64,000 nt of DNA, taken from positions 22,650-86,649 of IMG/VR virus record IMGVR_UViG_3300042445_001685; one strand, 5' to 3'. Numbering within the stretch: the first letter of the stretch is position 1; every line of letters begins with the position of its first letter. The DNA is from a virus. The translations under genes and the position numbers were made by a program. Below are positions 16,097 to 24,347 of the stretch, in pieces. A model generated the notes under the pieces. The model worked only from the letters and a program-made list of their open reading frames with translations. It was not told where the DNA came from and did no database searches.

Positions 16097-16420
16097 TTAA
16101 ACTAATTCTTCGTAAATACCAACTATTTCACTTAAAATTAATACTCCGGCTCCTATTAGAAGATTAAAAGGTAGTAGGAAGTATCCGAGTATTCTTATAC
16201 CGGATTTAATAAATGAAATTGTTTGATGTAATTTTGGATCTGGAATTGCTAATAGATTTCTTCTAGCTGCTTCTTCAAGTAGTTCTTGCTGAGTTGTAAA
16301 GTTTGTATAGGTTTTGAAATCCTCAGGTGAAAGTTCTTTCTTTTTTTGTTCTAGAACTCTATCCATTATAACCGATTGTTCTGCTCTCTCTATGGAGGGC
16401 TTCTTAAAATATGTTGCCAT
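16097..16420 (-). CDS. Hypothetical protein with C-terminal membrane segment
   Basis: 107 residues: a charged helical N-terminal two thirds and a hydrophobic segment at about 75-98. First gene of the queD-queE operon, directly behind the second riboswitch-like leader. Not recognised. Confidence 0.6.
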   Translation of the reverse strand: MATYFKKPSIERAEQSVIMDRVLEQKKKELSPEDFKTYTNFTTQQELLEEAARRNLLAIPDPKLHQTISFIKSGIRILGYFLLPFNLLIGAGVLILSEIVGIYEELV

Positions 16421-16422
16421 AA

Positions 16423-16452
16423 GGTGTGTTTTTAAAGTGGTGCTACGACACT
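16423..16452 (-). promoter_or_regulatory. Candidate preQ1-I riboswitch in the queD-queE operon leader
   Basis: On the minus strand: stem AGTG/CACT (16449-16452, 16436-16439), loop TCGTAGCAC, tail TTAAAAACACACC. Compared with the folE leader, two of four stem pairs differ by compensated changes (G-C to A-U, A-U to U-A), while loop and A-rich tail are kept. The tail ends just before the ATG at 16420. A competing GTG/CAC pairing inside the same segment could be the alternative state. Confidence 0.7.
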
Positions 16453-16467
16453 GTTGTTATATGTTAA

Positions 16468-16498
16468 TAAATATAAGAAATATCTTTTTATGATCCAA
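16468..16498 (-). promoter_or_regulatory. Promoter of the queD-queE operon
   Basis: TTG (16496-16498), 20-base spacer, TATATTTA (16468-16475). The leader hairpin begins about 16 bases downstream. Confidence 0.75.
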
Positions 16499-16510
16499 CT
16501 TACTAAAGTT

Positions 16511-17629
16511 TTATACTTTTGGAATGTCTGTTTGATACCATCCATCTCCTTCATATACGTTCATAACATCTTGAAAATATTTCTCATACATAGGAGCTAC
16601 ATTCTCTAATGAGAACTTTTCTCCATACTCTCTACAAGTCTTATAATCTATTTCTCCGTTATTGACTTTTATAGTTGCTTTTAAATAATCGTCAAACGTT
16701 CTACATCTATAGCCAGTTACTCCGTTTATATTATTCTCTGCAAATGCTCCCCAGTCTGAAGTGATGGTAGGTGTTCCTGATAGAAGGTTTTCTATTTGCA
16801 CTCCTCCAAATGGTTCAACATATTGTGAAGGTAAGAAGCATCCTTTTGCATTCTTCATTAACTTTTTTCTCTTCTCAGTACCAGCATACCCTACAAACTC
16901 TACATGAGGAGGAAAGATTCCATCCTTATATGGTCCATCAGCGTCAATCTGTCCTGCTATCTTTAATTTATAACCTAAGTGTTCAGTAACCTGGATTGCT
17001 ATATTAACTCCTTTTCCATCAAAGACTCTTCCTAAATATAAGAAGTAGTCTTCTTTTTTATCGCTAAATTCGAAATCAGAAAGATCAAAATAGTTTGGAA
17101 TTACTACTTCATAGTTTTTCATATCGCAATAATTCACTCCCATCAGTCCGTAGTATGCATGATAGATTGCATAAGATTCAAATACCTTCCAATTGGCCCA
17201 ATGACCTCCGGCGTAACCTATTCCTGGTTCAACAGTTATTAAATCTGGATGTCCATCACATACTGGACGTACTCCTGATCCCCAGAATGGAAGTATGAAG
17301 TCATTCTTCTGTTTTCTCTTTCCTATTTCCTCTATAGCATTTTTATAGAAGGTTTGATAGGCTTCATCCTCTACATTGTACTTAAAGAATTTAGATTTAT
17401 AGTCGTGAGTACCATATACCTTTTTCCATACCTTATTGGTAATAACTGTTACGTTTTCCGCATATGGAGCGTCGCTCTCCTCATGTCCGTAATGGTATAT
17501 AGTATGCCCTCTCTCTCCCATCATCTTACAGAATTTCCAAGCTTTTTGTGTATAAGCACATGCTACAAATTCTCTATTAGTGATTGTATGAGGAAGTCCT
17601 AATACGTGGAATGTAAATTTATTATTCAT
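16511..17629 (-). CDS. Glycosyltransferase, GT4-like (GT-B fold)
   Basis: 372 residues. The C-terminal half has EDYFLYLGRVFDGKGVNIAI and FGGVQIENLLSGTPTITSDWGAFAENN, the E-x7-E region that binds the nucleotide-sugar phosphates in GT4 enzymes. It should transfer a sugar from an NDP-sugar. In this phage the acceptor could be a surface glycan or modified DNA; nothing in the sequence decides. Its promoter lies five bases before the ATG, so the mRNA is nearly leaderless. Confidence 0.88.
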   Translation of the reverse strand: MNNKFTFHVLGLPHTITNREFVACAYTQKAWKFCKMMGERGHTIYHYGHEESDAPYAENVTVITNKVWKKVYGTHDYKSKFFKYNVEDEAYQTFYKNAIEEIGKRKQKNDFILPFWGSGVRPVCDGHPDLITVEPGIGYAGGHWANWKVFESYAIYHAYYGLMGVNYCDMKNYEVVIPNYFDLSDFEFSDKKEDYFLYLGRVFDGKGVNIAIQVTEHLGYKLKIAGQIDADGPYKDGIFPPHVEFVGYAGTEKRKKLMKNAKGCFLPSQYVEPFGGVQIENLLSGTPTITSDWGAFAENNINGVTGYRCRTFDDYLKATIKVNNGEIDYKTCREYGEKFSLENVAPMYEKYFQDVMNVYEGDGWYQTDIPKV

Positions 17630-17634
17630 AGTTT

Positions 17635-17665
17635 TTAATATACGAAATTTATTTTAAGACTCCAA
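17635..17665 (-). promoter_or_regulatory. Promoter of the glycosyltransferase gene
   Basis: TTG (17663-17665), 20-base spacer, TATATTAA (17635-17642). It overlaps the 3' end of the gene at 17654 and leaves almost no leader before the ATG at 17629. Confidence 0.7.
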
Positions 17666-17956
17666 ACTTTTTGGATAGTATTTTTCGTACAACTCTGCTT
17701 CTTTCTTTCCACAGTCCTCACATTGAACTCCTCTTCCAACAGTGCTTAACATCTGATCGTACATTGATAGGTTATCTAGTTCTTTCATTTCTTCTTCAGT
17801 AAGATCTTCTCTTTCTAAATTATTCCACCAATCTTTTCTTCCCCATTTATCAATCATTGCTTCCATTTCAGGAACAGGAATGCACATTGTTATAAATCCG
17901 TGATAACAATTTTCTTTTTCTTCACCGCAGTGGTGACATGTTTCTAGTTTTTTCAT
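17654..17956 (-). CDS. Zinc-binding hypothetical protein
   Basis: About 100 residues from ATG at 17956, which overlaps the upstream stop (ATGA). Two CxxC pairs (CHHC near 6-9, CEDC near 81-84) may bind zinc; the middle is acidic. Not recognised. Confidence 0.65.
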   Translation of the reverse strand: MKKLETCHHCGEEKENCYHGFITMCIPVPEMEAMIDKWGRKDWWNNLEREDLTEEEMKELDNLSMYDQMLSTVGRGVQCEDCGKKEAELYEKYYPKSLES

Positions 17957-18291
17957 TTCCAAAATAATTGAACCATCATTATTGCAAAAGCTAATCCAAG
18001 ACATATAAGTGTCTTCAAAGTAAATGGTTCTTGAAACCATAAATGTGCCATATAACTAAATACTATTGCTCCTATTGAAAAGCCCATCAGTCTTGAAGGC
18101 CATAACTCTCCTCCAAAATGCGATACCATATACTTTACAGACATAATATAAAGAAAGGAAATTGGTACCCCCATTAGTGAAATAATCATTGGATGTTGTT
18201 TAAACCATTCCCATCTGAATTGTCCTTGTAGTTGTACAAATGTAAGTACTTGTGCCAGTACTCCGAAGCTAAAACCTATTATAAAATTCAT
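17953..18291 (-). CDS. Multi-pass membrane protein
   Basis: 112 residues with about four hydrophobic segments. Short overlaps with both neighbours show operon structure. No family recognised; a small transporter-like or superinfection-exclusion role is only a guess. Confidence 0.6.
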   Translation of the reverse strand: MNFIIGFSFGVLAQVLTFVQLQGQFRWEWFKQHPMIISLMGVPISFLYIMSVKYMVSHFGGELWPSRLMGFSIGAIVFSYMAHLWFQEPFTLKTLICLGLAFAIMMVQLFWK

Positions 18292-18602
18292 ATGTACTGT
18301 ATTAAGTAGTAGCTCAACTTATACCCTACAAATGCTCCAAGTGCTGAAGGTATTGGAAATACTATTAGTTTTCCTAAATCTGTAACGTATTTAGGCCTGT
18401 TTAATAGCCTACCCATAAAGGCATAGTATGCTAGATATCCCAGTAATACTGCAATGTCTGTTCTTGTTGCAATGAATACAACTAGAGTTGCTCCAATAAA
18501 GGCAAAAGTAAAATTATCTCTTACTCCTTCCCAGATTTCTTTTCTAGTGGCGTCTTTATACTCCTTAACTATTTTTTTTACTTTTGCTTTTGGTACTTTC
18601 AT
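18288..18602 (-). CDS. Membrane protein with basic N-terminus
   Basis: 104 residues. A Lys-rich N-terminus (MKVPKAKVKKIVKEYK) precedes two or three hydrophobic segments. It lies two bases after thyA. Not recognised. Confidence 0.6.
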   Translation of the reverse strand: MKVPKAKVKKIVKEYKDATRKEIWEGVRDNFTFAFIGATLVVFIATRTDIAVLLGYLAYYAFMGRLLNRPKYVTDLGKLIVFPIPSALGAFVGYKLSYYLIQYI

Positions 18603-18604
18603 TT

Positions 18605-19759
18605 CTAATTGCTTAAAGGTGCTTTAATTGCTGGATGTGATTGATAATTAAATAACAATACATCTTCTATTGATGAACAATATATTCCATCTCTAACATG
18701 AACTGTTGGTAGTGGATAAGGTTCTCTTGTTCTTGTTGGTGTTGGTTTGTAATATTCATTATCAAAGTCAGGTAATTCATTTGGGTTAAAAAATCTTTCC
18801 ATACCCGTTTCATAATTGTTACTAAACCATATATTATACCTCTCTTCATTAGTTAAATCTCTCCCAATTTGTTCTTTGGCTTGTTCAATATGATTTGAAT
18901 ACAAATGAACATCTCCTAAATTACCAATCAATTGATCAGGAACCATATTTACTTCATCTGCTAACATCATCAATAATAATCCATAAGAAGCAATGTTGAA
19001 TGGTAAACCTAAGAATGTATCTACTGAACGTTGATTCCACATTAAAGAGATTGCTCTGGTTGGTATTCCTTTACTGTCAAAATCTTCTTTAGTGTAACAA
19101 TCTGCGGTACATCTATCTTTAAATTTAATATTATATTCATTATACCTTTCTTCGTGACTCAACTCTCTTGTATAAACTTGAAATCCATAATGACAAGGTG
19201 GAAGTACCATTTGATCTAATTCTCCAACATTCCAAGCATTAACCATCATTCGTCTTGAGTCTGGATTGTTGGTAAGGTCTGCGATAAGTCTACGGATTTG
19301 GTCTACTTCATATATATTCATCCTCATATCAAAATCAGAGTTATCTATTGAGTTCCAACCTCTCCATTGTTTACCGTAGATTGGTCCTAAATTACCCCAT
19401 CTTTCAGCAAACTTATCATTTGTTTTAATAGTTTCAATAAACTCTTCCATACCCATTGGAAAGTTTCCTTTGTATGTGTTCACATAATTTTTAAAGGCAT
19501 CACCATCCCAAATATGGCAATTATTATCGACCAAATATTTTATATTAGTACTACCCTGTAAAAACCATAACAGTTCAGTTACAATTGTTTTGAATGGCAT
19601 TTTCTTAGTTGTAAGCAAAGGAAAACCATCCTTCATGTTATGTCTGATAGTATAACCGAAGATTGATTTTGTTCCTGTACCTGTTCTATCTTTCTTATCA
19701 ACACCATGTTCTAGTATTGTCTGGAGTAAGTCTGTGTATTGTTTATCTAGTTTATTCAT
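18605..19759 (-). CDS. thyA: Thymidylate synthase (ThyA) with insertions
   Basis: 384 residues, about 120 more than a typical ThyA. Catalytic Cys189 is in VLPPCHYGF, the dUMP-selective Asn255 in LPFNIASYG, and the RRMMVNAWNVGELDQM and HLYSNHIEQA motifs are intact. Extra sequence lies at about 201-236 (between QVYTREL and ISLMWNQRSVD) and near 290-345; both carry an EERYN motif, hinting at a small internal duplication. It methylates dUMP to dTMP; Asn rather than Asp argues against a dCMP hydroxymethylase. Confidence 0.95.
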   Translation of the reverse strand: MNKLDKQYTDLLQTILEHGVDKKDRTGTGTKSIFGYTIRHNMKDGFPLLTTKKMPFKTIVTELLWFLQGSTNIKYLVDNNCHIWDGDAFKNYVNTYKGNFPMGMEEFIETIKTNDKFAERWGNLGPIYGKQWRGWNSIDNSDFDMRMNIYEVDQIRRLIADLTNNPDSRRMMVNAWNVGELDQMVLPPCHYGFQVYTRELSHEERYNEYNIKFKDRCTADCYTKEDFDSKGIPTRAISLMWNQRSVDTFLGLPFNIASYGLLLMMLADEVNMVPDQLIGNLGDVHLYSNHIEQAKEQIGRDLTNEERYNIWFSNNYETGMERFFNPNELPDFDNEYYKPTPTRTREPYPLPTVHVRDGIYCSSIEDVLLFNYQSHPAIKAPLSN

Positions 19760-19943
19760 TCAAATACTTATTAAACATTTCTTTTGCTTTTTCTATATTG
19801 TTAGTATCTTCTTCTAGAATAGCTAGAATAATAAAGTTTGCTTCTTCTTCAGTACATTTTTCAATTATGTCAATGTATACTTCTACATCAACTCCTAATT
19901 CATCTGCGATGGCCATATCCATCATGTCAAATAGTCCTGCCAT
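19752..19943 (-). CDS. Small acidic helical protein
   Basis: 63 residues, acidic and helical (ELGVDVEVYIDIIEKCTEEEANFI). Overlaps the thyA start by eight bases. Not recognised; a phage regulatory peptide is possible. Confidence 0.6.
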   Translation of the reverse strand: MAGLFDMMDMAIADELGVDVEVYIDIIEKCTEEEANFIILAILEEDTNNIEKAKEMFNKYLNE

Positions 19944-19946
19944 ACT

Positions 19947-20165
19947 TTAGTTTTTTATATTTTCTTCTAAATGCCATAAGATGCCTTCAAACTTATCTCT
20001 AATGTGGGTATATTGGTAGTAAGGCATTCCTTCGTCCTGTAATCTTTTTACATAAAGTCTTACTAATTTATAAGCATTCATACGATGTGCTAGCGTCTCA
20101 CATGAATTGATTACTTTCTCAATCCAAATTTCAATATCTACTGGTGTGTTACTTTCTGCTGCCAT
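19947..20165 (-). CDS. Small hypothetical protein
   Basis: 72 residues, helical, no membrane or signal segment. Shares one base with the upstream stop. Not recognised. Confidence 0.6.
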   Translation of the reverse strand: MAAESNTPVDIEIWIEKVINSCETLAHRMNAYKLVRLYVKRLQDEGMPYYQYTHIRDKFEGILWHLEENIKN

Positions 20166-20383
20166 TATAATCTACTAAATTTTAATACTCTAGTTGCTTC
20201 TACTGCTTCCATAAATTGTTTATGTGCTGAGTTCTGTGAAGGCTTTCTTCCAGATGGAGTTGTTATCTTCTTTACTGCTCTAGGCTTTCCTTGCTCTCCC
20301 CAATGAATGAAATAATGTCCTGCATCTTTTATAAATGCAATTTCATTTCCATTCACCGTCACTGTCAATAATGTTTTTACCAT
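20165..20383 (-). CDS. Small basic hypothetical protein
   Basis: 72 residues; N-terminal beta-like strands (LLTVTVNGNEIAFIKDAGHYFIHW) then a basic segment. Overlaps the upstream gene by seven bases. Not recognised. Confidence 0.6.
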   Translation of the reverse strand: MVKTLLTVTVNGNEIAFIKDAGHYFIHWGEQGKPRAVKKITTPSGRKPSQNSAHKQFMEAVEATRVLKFSRL

Positions 20384-20751
20384 TTTACTTTAACGTATAA
20401 ATTGTCTAATATGTTTTGTTTTTTACCTCTGATTGTATCTTCAAGGTCTGCTCTTTGTTTTGATACTTCTTCTTTGATTCTCTGTACAGCACGCTCTGTT
20501 ACTTTCTTATCAAGGTTAAGAGGGTAGATTTGTTTTGTATTTACAATTTCTGCTTTCTCTATATCGATGATCAGATCAAGGTGAAGGCAAGGTACTTGAA
20601 TAAAGTATTTAGCTACCTCTGGATCTTTAAGGGGTGTTTCTGCTTTAGGATGATAAAGCAATTTAAGTATATTTCTATACCCTCTTAAGTCTTCTTGAGT
20701 TAATTGTTGTCTAAATTTCTTAGCAATCTTAATTCTAGTTCTTCTAAACAT
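20377..20751 (-). CDS. Basic hypothetical protein
   Basis: 124 residues, Lys/Arg-rich, mostly helical. First gene of the transcript that leads to thyA, 26 bases after its promoter. Nucleic-acid binding is plausible from composition only. Confidence 0.6.
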   Translation of the reverse strand: MFRRTRIKIAKKFRQQLTQEDLRGYRNILKLLYHPKAETPLKDPEVAKYFIQVPCLHLDLIIDIEKAEIVNTKQIYPLNLDKKVTERAVQRIKEEVSKQRADLEDTIRGKKQNILDNLYVKVKW

Positions 20752-20776
20752 AACCTTTTTGTTTTTAATTAATACT

Positions 20777-20807
20777 TAAAGATAAGAAAAAAGACTCACA
20801 TATGCAA
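20777..20807 (-). promoter_or_regulatory. Promoter of the thyA operon
   Basis: TTG (20805-20807), 20-base spacer, TATCTTTA (20777-20784). Confidence 0.75.
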
Positions 20808-20815
20808 GCCTTTTT
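20786..20815 (-). terminator. Terminator overlapping the thyA-operon promoter
   Basis: Minus-strand hairpin AAAAAGGCTTG.../...TGAGTCTTTTT with several G-U pairs, after the stop of the phosphoesterase at 20820. The TTG of the promoter lies in the 5' arm. Confidence 0.6.
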
Positions 20816-20819
20816 CTAT

Positions 20820-21521
20820 TTATTTTACAAATAATATATTACTTTCAGAATCCCATTCTATATTCCAAGGCTTCTGAGTATATTCGTATCTTTCGTCTAA
20901 TACTGAGGCATTTATATAATGTATGCCGTCAATAGTCTCAACTCCATATCCTGAATGAATATGTCCACAGACATGGATCTTTGGTCTAAATCTCTGAATT
21001 CTTTCTGCTAATAATTCACATCCTAAATTGTCCCAAGGTCTTCCTTCTACTGTATCAACAGAACCCCAAGCCGGGCCGTGTGTGATTAAGATGTCTGTGT
21101 TGTCAGGAATTGCTTCCCACTTGCCTGATAATTCAAGACTGTTTCTTTGTAAATTAAATGCCCATGAATAGAATTCTGGTTGCCAAGGTGATCCGTAAAT
21201 CTTAATGCTCTTATCTGTTGCTAAGTCATATATCTCGTATGCCTCGTCTTGCAGATAGATTATGTTTGGAAATTTAGATAACCATTCTTTTACATCTTCA
21301 GGATGGTTTTGAAACATTCTATCATGATTACCTGCTATGAACACTTTCTTATCGTAGCCTGGAATTGAATCATACCAGTGTAAGAAATCAAAGATATCAT
21401 TCTTATTGTATCCTGAGTTCATAATATCACCAGCATGGATTAGTAAATCACCACCAGGTAAATCTGAATATGGTATTTGTCCTTGCCGTGTATGTGTATC
21501 TGATATGAATGTTATTTTCAT
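20820..21521 (-). CDS. Calcineurin-like metallophosphoesterase
   Basis: 233 residues with the full metal-binding set: SDTH near 7-10, HAGD near 30-33, GNHD near 64-67, THGP near 148-151 and CGHIHSGYG near 194-202. This order is that of the MPPED/UPF0046-like branch. It hydrolyses phosphoesters, perhaps cyclic nucleotides or 2',3'-cyclic ends. A second phosphoesterase lies at 27253. Confidence 0.88.
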   Translation of the reverse strand: MKITFISDTHTRQGQIPYSDLPGGDLLIHAGDIMNSGYNKNDIFDFLHWYDSIPGYDKKVFIAGNHDRMFQNHPEDVKEWLSKFPNIIYLQDEAYEIYDLATDKSIKIYGSPWQPEFYSWAFNLQRNSLELSGKWEAIPDNTDILITHGPAWGSVDTVEGRPWDNLGCELLAERIQRFRPKIHVCGHIHSGYGVETIDGIHYINASVLDERYEYTQKPWNIEWDSESNILFVK

Positions 21522-21751
21522 TATAGTTTTTTGTTTTTAAAGTTCTGCCAAGATTCATCTTCATCTAGAAATTTCTCAATAAGAAAATATATACCTACTA
21601 CCACAGCAGCAATATTAAGTAAGGGAATGAGTAAATAAGGTAGTGGTTCTAAAAATTCTTTTACAGCCCCTCCATCTCTTTTAACTAAAAAATAAACACC
21701 TACTATTGATATTAGTAGAGGTAAAACGTAAAGTAATAAAATCCAAATCAT
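21521..21751 (-). CDS. Small two-pass membrane protein
   Basis: 76 residues with hydrophobic segments at about 2-22 and 38-60 and a charged tail. Shares one base with the phosphoesterase stop/start. Not recognised. Confidence 0.6.
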   Translation of the reverse strand: MIWILLLYVLPLLISIVGVYFLVKRDGGAVKEFLEPLPYLLIPLLNIAAVVVGIYFLIEKFLDEDESWQNFKNKKL

Positions 21752-21774
21752 ATCTTTTGCTTTTAAATTATACC

Positions 21775-21805
21775 TAAATATATGAAATTATATTTGGCTT
21801 TCCAA
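21775..21805 (-). promoter_or_regulatory. Promoter for the 21751 gene and phosphoesterase
   Basis: TTG (21803-21805), 20-base spacer, TATATTTA (21775-21782), overlapping the 3' end of the SGNH hydrolase gene. Confidence 0.75.
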
Positions 21806-22264
21806 ACTTTTCATTATAATTTTATAAACTTTTTTACCCTTATGTGGATCTCCTTTTCCAATTGCCGGATGTATTATTGTTCCTGGAAATTGTTTGTAGT
21901 ACCTGTCTAGAGTACTTTGGTTCATTCTTCTTACTGTACCCCAACCCCATGAGCCTTGAATGATAAAAAGACGAGCATTTGGAAAAGTTCTCTTAATAGT
22001 ATTTAATAAAACATCTATACCTCTGTCCTTGTATCCATCGTTTACTCCTATGCATACACATACGCTTTTAACTGCAGGAGATACAGGGTATTTAAGTGTC
22101 TTCCTATTCAATTTAACAACACCTATACCTGATTGGCATAACTGTTTTACTTGTTTAATTTCAGTTGAATGCCTGGCCAGTAGGTATGTTTGCGAATCAC
22201 CTATTAGGATATGTTCCTGACTAAAACTAAATATTGTAAATAGTAAAAGTAAATATTTTATCAT
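21788..22264 (-). CDS. Secreted SGNH/GDSL hydrolase
   Basis: 158 residues: a short signal peptide (MIKYLLLLFTIFSFSQ), block I GDSQ with the Ser nucleophile, block III GVNDG, and a late DPHKG that could give the Asp-His pair. The family deacylates or de-esterifies lipids, glycans or peptidoglycan O-acetyl groups. Export by a phage suggests remodelling of the host envelope or capsule, by inference. ATG overlaps the preceding stop. Confidence 0.8.
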   Translation of the reverse strand: MIKYLLLLFTIFSFSQEHILIGDSQTYLLARHSTEIKQVKQLCQSGIGVVKLNRKTLKYPVSPAVKSVCVCIGVNDGYKDRGIDVLLNTIKRTFPNARLFIIQGSWGWGTVRRMNQSTLDRYYKQFPGTIIHPAIGKGDPHKGKKVYKIIMKSLESQI

Positions 22265-22407
22265 TTATCTTTTTTTGGTTCATCTTCTCCAAACAAATCC
22301 TCTCCTTTATAGTCTGGATGTTTTGTATGCATTTCATCTATTCCTCTAACCCATAGTGCTACTATTCCAATTAGCACAAATATTCCTATAGTAATTAATC
22401 CCACCAT
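22261..22407 (-). CDS. Small single-pass membrane protein
   Basis: 48 residues: membrane segment at about 3-19 (GLITIGIFVLIGIVALW), then an acidic and Lys-rich tail. It overlaps both neighbours by a few bases. Not recognised. Confidence 0.5.
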   Translation of the reverse strand: MVGLITIGIFVLIGIVALWVRGIDEMHTKHPDYKGEDLFGEDEPKKDK

Positions 22408-23012
22408 CCTTCAATATTTTCTTCCATTATTCTAAACAGTAATTTTCTTGCTCTGTCGTGATTTATATGAGCAATATTCATTGCGATAATTCTTTTTATT
22501 TCAGATTCATCTCTATCATCTAAAGTAAATGGTCCTTCACCTTTTAACACTCTCTTATAGACTAAAGGATACTTTTTAAAGAACTCATCATAATTTTCCC
22601 ATATCTCTTCTGAATTATATAAAGATGATCCTTCACGATCCTCACAAGGTGTAAACCAAACTCTGTCCTTATGGTAATCCATATACTCCATTAAATAAGG
22701 CTCATCTTGACATGCTTGAATTAATTTAACACATATTCTCATATTACGAGCATCTTGCTGTGCTCGAGTATGAAAATCTCTTCTTCCAATATAATTGGCT
22801 TGAGCTTTCAACTTATGTTTCATTACTTCATAAATGTAATGCCCGTCCCAATTTCTATCTTTCCATATAATTGGAAACCAGTAAATAAGATTTTGAATAC
22901 CCCATTTAATTTCTTTATGTAAGTATTTACCATCATGTTCCCACCACAGATATATTCTTCTAAAGAAGTTTGGTCTTGGTTGGTTTTTTAAATCTTCAAA
23001 AAAATCTTCCAT
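22395..23012 (-). CDS. Hypothetical phage protein rich in Trp and His
   Basis: 205 residues, rich in aromatic residues. I have the impression of a widely shared phage protein (WKDRNWDGHYIYEVM..., WENYDEFFKKYPLVY), but no function is known to me. No membrane or signal segment. Overlaps the small membrane gene downstream by 13 bases. Confidence 0.65.
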   Translation of the reverse strand: MEDFFEDLKNQPRPNFFRRIYLWWEHDGKYLHKEIKWGIQNLIYWFPIIWKDRNWDGHYIYEVMKHKLKAQANYIGRRDFHTRAQQDARNMRICVKLIQACQDEPYLMEYMDYHKDRVWFTPCEDREGSSLYNSEEIWENYDEFFKKYPLVYKRVLKGEGPFTLDDRDESEIKRIIAMNIAHINHDRARKLLFRIMEENIEGWWD

Positions 23013-23017
23013 AATTT

Positions 23018-23947
23018 TTATACTGTATGTTCAATTTGTACTCTTACACAATTCTGAGGTAATCTATGGATGTGTCTGTAGTTGTTTATGTAACCCATCA
23101 TATTTGCACTACCAACTGCATTTGCAGAATGTATTACAACATCAACAACAGGAGATCCATCAAGCCACTGATTGACCAACCATTTAGTGCAATCCATTCC
23201 AGTTTTCTCTTCAATGTTATCATAATTTAATTCGTAGTTGTGATACACGTTTGAGTGCCATTCAGCCATTGCTGAAGGTCCTAAATCATGATCTAATGAA
23301 ATTATATCAATGTTTTCTAACCCGTAATAAGTAATTTGATCTACAAATTGTTCATAGTTTCTAACTACTTTCCAAGTTGGATCAACTGGTGTTCTTACGT
23401 CGTCTAGGTATATTTTTATTTTATTCATATCAACAGTATTTTCAATACAAGTACAATCTGTTAAATTGTCATTACAGTCTTTACATTGCAGTTTAGGTTC
23501 TTCTTTAGGAATGATGATTTTGTATTTACCCTTTAAACATTCTTTAGCATTTGGACAACTATCATAATTCCATTCACAATTAAGACAAACACCTAATTCT
23601 TGTTTAATCTCAACAAACTCACAACTCTGATTCTTAACAAACCATTCTAGGAATTTATCATCAATAGCTTGTACACCATCTTTGATTAACTCTTGGTCTG
23701 TTGTTAGAATGATTTTTCTCCAATCTCTTCTATCAAACAATCCTTGAGCATCTACTAATTTTGGAGTTGCTTGTATAAGGTAAATTCCATCAGTACACCA
23801 TTCTCTTTCTTTAATTTCTTCATCAGAAGTGATATAGATATTTTGAGTATTCTTTCTCCATTGAAGTCTGTGTAATTCTAATACACCATCTTTGTTGTAA
23901 GATAATCTACTTGAATTTTCCGTTGGTAATACGTGTATGTTTTTCAT
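23018..23947 (-). CDS. Fusion: N-terminal phage domain plus cyclic-phosphate-processing receiver domain
   Basis: 309 residues. Residues 1 to ~115 form a phage-type domain (MKNIHVLPTENSSRL...). Residues ~118-175 contain 9 or more Cys in CxxC-like pairs, a probable zinc knuckle. From ~175 on, KIYLDDVRTP, IISLDHDLGP and the TGMDCTKWLV segment match the cyclic-phosphate-processing receiver domain linked to RNA repair. An RNA ligase and a kinase lie in the next operon, which supports an RNA-end-processing role. Confidence 0.7.
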   Translation of the reverse strand: MKNIHVLPTENSSRLSYNKDGVLELHRLQWRKNTQNIYITSDEEIKEREWCTDGIYLIQATPKLVDAQGLFDRRDWRKIILTTDQELIKDGVQAIDDKFLEWFVKNQSCEFVEIKQELGVCLNCEWNYDSCPNAKECLKGKYKIIIPKEEPKLQCKDCNDNLTDCTCIENTVDMNKIKIYLDDVRTPVDPTWKVVRNYEQFVDQITYYGLENIDIISLDHDLGPSAMAEWHSNVYHNYELNYDNIEEKTGMDCTKWLVNQWLDGSPVVDVVIHSANAVGSANMMGYINNYRHIHRLPQNCVRVQIEHTV

Positions 23948-23970
23948 AACCTTTACTTTAAATTAATATC

Positions 23971-24001
23971 TAAATATACGAAATTTATTTTGATAAAACA
24001 A
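23971..24001 (-). promoter_or_regulatory. Promoter for the receiver-domain gene operon
   Basis: TTG (23999-24001), 20-base spacer, TATATTTA (23971-23978). Confidence 0.75.
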
Positions 24002-24347
24002 ACAATTCGTATACAGAATTTTCTGTATTAAATTTAATATAATCTTCTCTTTGTTCTACAATTTCTGTTACTGGTGTTGTTTGCCAAGTGAATGAAGGTC
24101 CGAATGGAGACATTAATAAACTTCTTCCAACAGCAATGTCTTTAAAGTCTGCTTTGTATCTTCCTTCTTCATCAAACTCTAACCATTTTATTCCTACTGA
24201 TGTTTTAGTTAGTTGATCTCTTTCTCGAACTAATTTGTATTTTGGTTCTAGTTCTTTTCCGAAGATGGACTTAAATGCTTCATCTAGATCAAATGTACCT
24301 TGCTCATTTTGAGTTAGTAATATTTTTGGCTGTGCTCCTCCTATCAT
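23985..24347 (-). CDS. Hypothetical protein
   Basis: About 120 residues from ATG at 24347 (overlaps the upstream stop as ATGA; the longer frame to 24431 is unlikely). Beta-rich C-terminus (WQTTPVTEIVEQREDYIKFNTENSVYELFVL). Not recognised. Confidence 0.6.
   Translation of the reverse strand: MIGGAQPKILLTQNEQGTFDLDEAFKSIFGKELEPKYKLVRERDQLTKTSVGIKWLEFDEEGRYKADFKDIAVGRSLLMSPFGPSFTWQTTPVTEIVEQREDYIKFNTENSVYELFVLSK

Noticed and set aside
18605-19759. dCMP or dUMP hydroxymethylase instead of thymidylate synthase
   Set aside because: Asn255 and the usual C-terminal HPAIKAP ending match ThyA; a hydroxymethylase would be expected to differ at these places.
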